Below, piece after piece: positions 28,941 to 36,108 of a stretch of 36,108 nucleotides of DNA (positions are counted from its first letter, which is position 1; each line of letters starts with the position of its first letter). This DNA comes from Plantago elongata. Its lineage: Eukaryota > Streptophyta > Magnoliopsida > Lamiales > Plantaginaceae. A program made the translations under genes and the position numbers. Location: contig JAYMSP010001107.1 of NCBI GenBank assembly GCA_036897095.1, forward strand, positions 1-36,108, read 5' to 3'. The notes under the pieces are model-generated. The model was not told where the DNA came from and ran no database searches. It was given only the letters and a program-made list of their open reading frames with translations.

Positions 28941-30809
28941 GAGGAAAGAAGGTACTCTTAAACTGCAGATTCTTATTAATTTGTTATTGCAGACTAGCAT
29001 TTTGAGTTTCGAGCATCCTGATTTGATCCATAATCAGCTTGTCTTAGTCAGTTAAAGTACTTGCAGCAAGAAAGTCAAAACTGGGTTGGGATGTTGACCC
29101 ATCATTAGTGACAACATTAGGTACAACATTGTCAATCTGAGTTTCAGTTGTTCTAGCAGTTGAAGACTCAGTCACTTATGGAGGAGCAATAGTTCCTTCA
29201 GGTATTTCCACAGCAGCAGGTTCTTCTGGCACTTCCATATTAGCTGGTATATCAGGGTTTACCTATGGGAGATCACAAATTCTATTAGAAGTTTCCAATA
29301 GTTGCCTATCACTGAGATCAGTTCAAATTCATTGTGATGGACTTCTCCTTCATTGATGATCAGATTATGCAGCTTCAGAACAACAAACAAGGTTGTAGGG
29401 ACTTTTCAAGGTGTTGGAGAATTCTTTCACCCAAATTCACATTGTATCCCATTTTGATCCTATAGAGCAACATTCTAGCTTCCTTGCTCAATTTGTTGTT
29501 ATTGGATGTGTGTAGCCAGTTATATAGACAAATCTTTTCTAAGACAAATACCAAGGAAGAGTAGTATTTCAAATCCATAGAACCTACAGCTTGCCATGCT
29601 TGGACTTTCCCAAGAGTACGTTCCCTAGCAATCTCATCATATGTTACAGTAATGGGGTATTATACTTCTTCTCTATCCCTATGCAGCACAAGATTGATAT
29701 CCTTAGCATGTATCAAGAACAACTCTCCTCTCATGCATACACAATGGTATTTTTCTACTCCAACTTTATCAAAATTCACAGATAAATGAGCATAGAATTC
29801 CCTTATTGCATCAGGTACAAAAGGTTCATATAGGGTTACTGCAAAATAGAGATTTCTACTCTTCAAGAATTTAATCAAGTTATATGCCTTAAGGGACTCT
29901 TCATTAATGACTATTTCAATATCAACTAATCTATTTCCTAGAGATAGGTATTAATCAGCATTTACCTGAGCATAAAAGAAGAAGTCATGTGCTTCTCCTT
30001 TCCAATCAGAGTTAATATCAGCAACAAGAGCATTTGGTGCATGGATCTCATCTTCATGCTGAGAATTGGATTCTTCAACATCCATTGAATCTTCATCAGA
30101 ATCCTAAGATGATTCCACAACCTCATATTCTTCTGTACTATCAGAATTGCCTTCCTCATTAGGGTTTCCAGAATCTACCGGGGATGTTGACTCATTATCA
30201 CTATCAATACCCATATGAACTTGGTCACTTCCAGAGTAACTTCCCTCTATGATATATTCACCAACACAATGATCTTCAGTATCAGACATACTCTCTTCTG
30301 TAGAGATTGAGTAAGCATCATCATCTTCTTCCTCCATGTTTTCCTCTCTTTCTCCAGTTTGAGTTCTCAAGTGTTCTTCACCAGTTTCGGTTCATCAGCT
30401 TGACTCACTTCGTCCTTTCCTGTTTCCCTAACCTCTTTAGACGTAATTTCTCTTTGTTCTTCATTCGAAGTCGGTGGTGGAGAGTTGTTAGGAGAATCAT
30501 TATTGTCAGGAGCTTTTTCTTTAGTGCAAATTGGGCTTGTGTCGTGATCCCTAAATTGGCAAAATTTTCAGCAACAACTTGTGATGAGCAAGAAGATGAA
30601 GAGTCAGAGTCGACTACAACAATTTCTGGTTGATTTAGAGATGGAGGTTTCGATTGAACAGGTGAAGGGATTTTGGTCTCTTATTCAGACACCACACCTA
30701 ATTCCTCACTGGAAATCACAAATTCTGGAGGCTCTGCTCGAAGAGTTTGAGGATATACCGATTTGGAGATTTTGAGAAGCACTTTGGGCTGGCTTGGTGG
30801 ATTAGACAT
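28913..30809 (-). pseudogene. Element F ORF3: plant-transposon-protein-like domain in the envelope position
   Basis: Start ATG at 30807-30809 (MSNPPSQPKVLLKISKSVYP) and end TAA at 28913-28915, both matching G ORF3. The order is the same: Pro/Ser-rich head (with an in-frame TAA near 30689), acidic Ser/Glu tract (open 30104-30370), then HDFFFYAQVN, IREFYAHLSVNFDKV (open 29660-29878), WLHTSNNNKLSKEARMLLYR and YNVNLGERILQHLEKS (open 29375-29578), and a short coiled coil near the end. The block around 29400-29560 carries the 'putative plant transposon protein' signature. It lies after pol like the envelope-like ORF of Sireviruses; I see no signal peptide, membrane segment or other envelope feature. 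Several stops show it is inactive. Confidence 0.75.
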
Positions 30810-31035
30810 AGTTGTTTGAGCATGTTGAGAGATGTTGTTGACAGTTGTTTGGGAAGGAGAGAAACAATAGTGAAGTTTTTGGAGTGAAGATGAAAAGACA
30901 CTGTAGTAAGAAGGGGATAGATAAGGAAATTTTTACTACAACTTTTTGTGGAAAAGTGGGCAGAAGCGAGCACGTGTCGAACGGTTAGTGGGCTTGTGAT
31001 TAATGGGCTAATTTTCACACTAAATTGATCCAATC
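30810..31035 (-). promoter_or_regulatory. Leader of element F ORF3, with G-box and possible splice acceptor
   Basis: On the minus strand, a T/C-rich tract ending in ctacag (about 30900-30905) lies some 95 bp before the ORF3 ATG, a plausible acceptor for a subgenomic mRNA. Further upstream (about 30971) is a G-box, cacgtg, within gacacgtgctc, with a ccgttc motif beside it. G keeps the acceptor part. Both roles are inferred. Confidence 0.4.
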
Positions 31036-32171
31036 ATGACTTTTGGGAAGGGATTTGCACAAAAGAAAATCCTGCATGTTGTAGCAAAGCACAAATCTGA
31101 TTTGTACACAACTGTTAATTCAGGGTTAAGCTTTGTTAGTGAAAAAAAATATGTAAAGTGAAGATAATGAGATAAAAGAACAAATCCTAGGGAGGTCAAT
31201 TTTATCTCAATCTAAATAAGTGACAAGAACGCAACAACAAGAAAGCACATTCCCATGCAGAGGATACTGACTTCCCCTCAAATCCAAACCAAAATCATGT
31301 ACAAATCACAATAGAGAAAAAGAACTATTAATTGTCAAATAAGTGCACCAAATATGCCACAAGTACAACCAATGTTGACCAGAATGTTGGCCTAACAATG
31401 ATGACAACATCGGTAAATCAGACTACTCTTATTGTAAGTCAGCCAGTCACTAAGCCACAAGGAATGCAAATCCGATTAACATCACTGATGCTGGAGGCAA
31501 GATAGAGTGGGATAGAATGCAACATGAAACACACCTAACATTCCCCCAAAAATAAAATGAAACAATAGCATGTGATATTCTTATTTTTTTTTCATTATTG
31601 CACAATGAGTAGGACACGCATTAAATGCAGGCAACCAGAGCCCCATACACCCCAACAGTATCACATACTCTATCAGTAAAACAAGTGTGTACATAGGACT
31701 AAAAGCAGGCAGCCGGAACTCTATATACCCCAGTATCTGAATGCATGCACATTATATGTCTCACCTTTATAGAAACCACCTCAAGATAACATTCACACCG
31801 AATGCGGGCACCCCAATGTAAAAGTAGTCTATATCTAGTAGTTCCAGTGCACAAACACAACCATAAACAACAAAAGGGGGCAACATCAACTGCAAATCAA
31901 GGCCGAGGAGTAAATAAGCCATAAAACAACATCAATGAGTCTTTCATAGATCAAGCACCCAAGAAACTAAATTTCCTTCAACCTTGGTTTCAAGTAGACT
32001 TTCAGAACCTAAGCATCACCACACTGAACTTTTAAACTGAGAACAGACACAGACATCACAAGAGCACAAAGAGCACGACACATAGAAAGCAAATTAAAAA
32101 TAACATCACTAAAAGACAGACTACCAATGTTGACTGTGATTTTAAGTCAACACTCCAGTTTACAATGCAAA
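31036..32171 (-). other. Noncoding spacer between pol and ORF3 in element F
   Basis: About 1.1 kb without a credible reading frame. It holds imperfect repeats: on the plus strand aaatgcaggcaaccagagcc (31625-31644), then a catacaccccaacagtat stretch, recurring at about 31702 as aaagcaggcagccggaactc, and a third part copy (gaatgcgggcacccc) near 31801. Nothing else is recognised. Confidence 0.5.
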
Positions 32172-33690
32172 TTAAAGAGTGCACATACCAAGAGACCTTC
32201 TTAGACTGAAGAATCTCTCTTTACCTGGTTGTTTGGTAATGATATCTGCTAGCTGGTTTGTGCTTTCTATATGCTCTATGTCAATGACTTTCTTATTGAA
32301 CATGTGTCTTAGAAAATGATGCCTATTGTCAATGTGTTTAGTGCGTGAATGTTGAAAAGGGTTCTTAGAAATATGAATGGCACTAAGGTTGTAACAGATC
32401 ATCAAGAGGGTATTACCTTCGAGACCATAATCATGCAGCATGTTCTTCAACCAAATGAGTTGAGACACACAACTCCCAGCTGCTACATATTCAAATTCAG
32501 TAATGGAGAGAGTTTCTTGCTGTACCAAGAGACAAGATTAGGACCAAGATAAAAGCAACCTCCACTAGTAGATTTCCTATCATCAAGGTCACCAGCCCAA
32601 TCAAAATCACTAAATTCCACTAGATTAGTGTTTGAGTCACATGCAAACCATAATCCTAAATTGACATTTCCTGACACATACCTGAGAATTCTCATTACAT
32701 CAGTCAGGTGAGGAAATTTAAGGTTGGATTGAAACCTGGCATAAACACAAACTGAGAACATGATATCTGGTCTGATGGCAGAGAGGTACATAAGGCTTGA
32801 AATCATTGATTTGTACAATGTTGGGTCAACATCTTCCCCAACATCGATCTAGCTGAGTTTGAGAGCAGTAGCCATAGGAGTGTTGCAGGGTTTTGCACTG
32901 TCCAATCCAAACTTTTTTATCAGATTCTTAGAATATTTTTCCTGAGATAGAAACAATCCATCATGTCTATGCTGAATTTGCAGCCCAAGAAAGAAACTGA
33001 GTTATCCGATCATACTTATTTCAAATGTACCTGTCATAGCTTGAACAAACTGGTCTACCATGGTAGTGTTAGTTGAACTAAAAACTATATTATCTACATA
33101 GATTTGAGCTATGCAAATTTCTTTTCCTTTTCTTAGGATAAACAAAGTTTGATCACCATCTCCCTTTTTGAAACCAAAATCAACCAGAAATTTAATTAAC
33201 CTAGTATACCAAGCACGAGGGGCTTGTTTAAGACCATATAAAGCTTTTCATAGTTTGTAAACATGATCAGGATGTTTGGGATCTTCAAAACCTTTAGGTT
33301 GCTCAACATAAACTTCTTTATCAATGTATCCATTTAAGAAAGCATCATTAAAATTCATTTGTTGAAGTTTAATTTTTAAACAACAAACAATAGTTAAAAG
33401 GAGTCTAATGGATTCATGTCTAGGAACAGGAGCAAAGGTTTCATAAAAAATCCACACCTTCAACTTGAGTATAGCCTTGAGCAACTAATCTAGCCTTATT
33501 CTTGATAAAAATACCGTTTTAATCACTTTTATTATTGAAAATCCACTTAGTACCTACGACATTGATAACAAGGGGTCTGGGAACTAAGGTCCAAACTTTA
33601 TTAGTTTTGAATTGGTGAAGTTCATTTTGGATTGCTTCAATCCAGTTCATCTTTCAATGCTTCCTTCACATTCTTTGGTTCAGTAAGAGA
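32172..33690 (-). pseudogene. pol: Element F pol: reverse transcriptase and RNase H, damaged active sites
   Basis: On the minus strand from about 33690: RT start (KWIFNNKS, ARLVAQGYTQ), MNFNDAFLNG, EVYVEQPKGFED, ALYGLKQAPRAWY, IYVDNIVFSS, then SAIRPDIMFSV, SDFDWAGD with KSTSGG, and the RNase H tail TEFEYVAAGS, NPFQHSRTKHID, NQLADIITK to 32172. RT copies RNA to DNA; RNase H removes the RNA. The catalytic residues are changed: the first Asp (usual MDVKSAFLNG) is Asn (codon 33353-33355), YVDD is YVDN (codon 33089-33091), and the RNase H CDN is CYN (codon 32391-32393). Several frameshifts and stops (near 33655, 33525, 32850) also break it. Family assignment is firm; activity is lost. Confidence 0.85.
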
Positions 33691-33696
33691 GACAAA

Positions 33697-34742
33697 TCAA
33701 GAAGAACTTACAGATTGGTAGAGTGTAGCACACCTGACCGTTTCCTTATAGTTCTTTCTGGTATTACTTCTTAGAGTCCTTCCACTTGAGGTACCAATCA
33801 CTTGAGTGTTGGGATGACCTCTTCGAATCGTCGGTGGGGGATCTCTCCTTACATTATCCAGAGAGTGTGTCTGAGGTTCAGATTCAGACTCATTTGACAT
33901 TGCTTCAGATTCGTTTTCATTAGCATCTTCATCCATGGTGTTTTCAGTCTGCAATGTTGAACTCGATTTTGAGTCAACATTGGTGATAACATTGATACTG
34001 TCTCCTTGAACTGCAGTAGTGGACTCAAGTTCAACTTCCCGTTCTGGTTCAAATGTTGTGTTTTCAGAAGTAGAACCTGCTTCCTGTATTGTACCTATCT
34101 CATTGCTTTTTTGTGCAAATGGCTTAGCATCATCAAAGGTAACATTAACAATTTCTTGAATAGTTTGGTTCCTTGGATTATAAACTCTAAAGGCATGGCT
34201 ATTGAGAGAATATCCAACAAAGATACCTTCATCACTTTTCATATCAAACGTACCTAGATGTTCTTTATCATTGAGAATATAGAAAGTACAATCAAAGACA
34301 TGAAAGTATTTCAGATTAGGTTTCTTTCCTTTCATGATCTCATATTGAGTAGTTCCAGTTCCTGGTCTAAGATAGACTCTATTGATTATGTGACATGCAG
34401 TATTAACAGCTTCAGCCCATAGTCTTTTTGATAAATTCATGAAACTTAACATGACCCTAGCCATTTCTTGTAAGGTTCTATTCTTTCTTTCAGCTACACC
34501 ATTTTGTTGAGGAGTTTTAAGTGCAGAAGATTCATGAGAGATACCTTTCAATTCACAGAATTTGGCAAATGATTGATTCTCAAATTCCTTACCATGATCA
34601 AACCTAATTCTTTGAACCACAATAGAGTAGAGAGTACTAAAGCTAGCATGCAATTTCTTGAAAGAATCAAAAGTTTCTGATTTTTCTTTTAGAAAGTTTA
34701 CCCAAGTAAATCTAGAAAAATCATCAACAATGACAAAGATGT
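33697..34742 (-). pseudogene. pol: Element F pol: integrase core and C-terminal region
   Basis: Open on the minus strand from the L4 border (34742) to 33697, about 348 codons. It starts IFVIVDDFSRFTWVNFL (first catalytic Asp), has IRFDHGKEFEN (second Asp) and TPQQNGVAERKNRT (catalytic Glu), so the DDE triad of the rve domain is intact. Next are MNLSKRLWAEAVNTACHIIN, LKYFHVFDCTFYI, SDEGIFVGYS and AFRVYNPR, then a Ser/Glu/Asn-rich tail ending near the RT start. Integrase inserts the DNA copy into the genome. The zinc-binding N-terminal domain and protease are cut off by LTR L4 at 34743. It is the best-preserved protein segment in the window, but truncated and uncoupled from RT by a stop. Confidence 0.9.
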
Positions 34743-36108
34743 TGTTAGGAATATATGTTAATATTTTTGATCAATCACCATATGACTTAACTTCAGAACA
34801 AAAAGGTCACTAGTACTCTTGGTTCACTTTGATATTGTAAAAGAGGAAACCACTTAATATGTTAGTCTAGTTTAACATGTAATAGGATTATTAGGTCTAT
34901 GAATGTAATTTTATATATTGACAAGGCAATGAAGAAAGATCCTAACAATGGATTTTAACCGAAGATTTGAAGACTTAAGATTGCACAAATTTGATGAAGA
35001 CATAAGGGTTAGTCTCCTCAGATAGACTATGATCAAAAATCATATATTATAGTGGAAATATTACACATAAAATGTCTCTGAACATATGACATAATCGAGT
35101 TAAGGAGATGCTAGCTTTCCAAAAGGCTCATGTGTCCGTTGAGACTACAGGACAAGAAATTGTATAGTCTATTAAATACACCGGATGAAAAATCGATCAA
35201 TGCATGGTCCTCTCTGAAAAATGAGAAAGGGACTTCTGAGTACTCATTTCGACATATCAACGGATTGAATTTTGAAAAGGTCTAACGGATACTATTCAAA
35301 CAACTCTAAAATTAATCTATAAATATCACCACTTAGAAGTTGAGAAATACACACACGAACTACGCTCATATTTACATATCAAGCAAGTATACTCTCAAGC
35401 ATTCATACTACCATTCTCCAAGCTTACTATTGCGACTAACAAGCTTGGAGAATCACTAGTAGTTCTAAGTGTCCTGAACCTATAACAAGAGATTGTTGTT
35501 TTGTGAAAGAGTTGAACTTTCAAATACCCTTTATGAAGCTCATTCTCCTGAATAGATACAAATTACTTGGGTCAGAAAGGAGAACCTACGATATAATGAA
35601 TAAGTATATTAATTAGTGTAATCTCTTCACACTCTCTCAAAACATAGCTGAAAAGTTATAAGAGAAGTTTACCTGACAATCAAATTATAACCAACACCAT
35701 CAAGGCCTGGAGTATAAGAAGTACTTGGTTTGGGAAATCAAGGAAAAGCTCCAAGTTATCTTGAGTACATGAAGTACTTGGCTCGAGGAGCTAGGAAAAT
35801 CTCAGGGTAACATTTGGTTGGTAACCATTTGGTTGTACGGATATTAGAATAAGATTTATTGTAAGGTGAACTCATTTGGTTGGGAACCACTGTAAACTGT
35901 TGTGTTATTTACTTTCTTGAACATACTTTCCAGCACTACACACACACACACACATACACATATTATTACTGCTAAGAACAATTATGTTTATCTATCGCTT
36001 AAAGTCTTTCGCTCTCTGAATCTAAGTATCAGAATCCTCCCAGTTCCTGAGAAAGACTATTTATCGATGAAAGTTTGAAAAGAATATTCACCCCCCCCCC
36101 CCCCACCC
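34743..36108 (+). repeat. LTR L4 of element E (window end cuts it)
   Basis: Starts TGTTAGGAATATATG at 34743 after agatgt, in the integrase of F, and aligns with L1-L3 to the end of the window, which falls in the C-tract (36091-36104, then acc). Landmarks: TATA box 35318-35325, tgtccgttgagactacagg near 35130, aagtacttgg copies near 35717-35780. About 40 bp of the LTR remain outside. It is not preceded by the usual tail and PPT, so it is probably the 5' LTR of a further element, or a solo LTR. Confidence 0.8.
35318..35325 (+). promoter_or_regulatory. TATA box of LTR L4
   Basis: tataaata at the position shared by L1-L3. Confidence 0.6.

Larger units (their letters stand above)
27906..34742 (-). 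mobile_element. Element F: Sirevirus-like copia retrotransposon (3' part, minus strand)
   Basis: Read on the minus strand from 34742 down: integrase core, C-terminal integrase region, reverse transcriptase, RNase H, a noncoding spacer, an extra ORF (ORF3), three polypurine tracts and the 3' LTR. Integrase before RT is the copia order. The extra ORF in the envelope position and repeated PPTs fit the Sirevirus group (SIRE-type), as do integrase and RT motifs such as YFHVFDCT and EVYVEQPKGFED. Its gag, protease, PBS and 5' LTR would lie beyond element E (34743 on). The LTR matches that of G, so F is the pol-bearing relative of G. F lies inside element C at 27906. Catalytic residues are damaged. 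Confidence 0.85.

Noticed and set aside
30307..30633. Plus-strand open frame of 108 codons
   Set aside because: Shadow of the minus-strand ORF3 of element F; its Arg/Phe-rich content comes from the reversed acidic tract.
30716..31033. Minus-strand frame of 105 codons before ORF3 of F
   Set aside because: It overlaps the true ORF3 start in another frame, and G does not keep it.
34743..36108. LTR L4 as the missing 3' LTR of element C
   Set aside because: It directly abuts the integrase of F, without the tail and PPT that precede L1 and L2, so a separate insertion fits better.

Overview
The window looks like heterochromatic, repeat-filled DNA from a flowering plant, probably a eudicot. The signs are AT-rich sequence, initiator-Met-tRNA primer-binding sites (tggtatcagagc), copia-type polyproteins, a CACTA transposase start and a short hAT-like element. 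I see no intact host gene, tRNA or rRNA. Almost every base can be placed in a nest of transposable elements, most of them broken by stops, frameshifts or later insertions.

Layout. 1-6454: 3' part of LTR element A (internal region, then LTR L1). 6455-6993: probable Ty3/gypsy LTR fragment that A landed in. 6994-10580 and 14922-16789: element B, same family as A, ending in LTR L2 and split by element G (10581-14921), a pol-less copia element of a second family. 16790-17653: inverted fragment (D) of the A/B family. 17654-20180: 5' part of a CACTA transposon with the start of a TNP2-type transposase. 20181-27905: element C, the most complete member of the A/B/C family (LTR L3, PBS, gag remnant, long accessory ORF), containing a 925-bp hAT-like element at 24998-25922. 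27906-34742, minus strand: element F, a Sirevirus-like copia element with integrase, reverse transcriptase and RNase H, then an extra ORF in the envelope position and its 3' LTR. 34743-36108: LTR L4 of another A/B/C-family element (E), inserted in the integrase of F and cut by the window end.

Two families share a theme. F and G have ~750-bp LTRs and an extra ORF ('ORF3') next to the 3' LTR; F keeps pol upstream of it, G has lost pol. A, B, C, D and E have ~1.4-kb LTRs; no pol is visible in the internal sequence of A, B or C, and C fuses about 100 codons of gag to a very long ORF3. In both families ORF3 appears to carry a domain like the 'putative plant transposon protein' family (clear in G/F, weaker in A/B/C), plus coiled coils and acidic runs.

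The most striking feature is that ORF3 of A, B and C is interrupted at the same five places by 58-86-nt GT...AG intron-like segments. In A and C every exon between them is a multiple of three, and several exons begin with the same Ala-Gln-Glu-Glu-like codons, as if an exon-intron unit had been duplicated in tandem inside a retrotransposon. Three separately integrated copies keep the introns, so the packaged RNA must have been unspliced while a protein mRNA was presumably spliced, a retrovirus-like strategy. This is inferred from sequence and needs RNA evidence.
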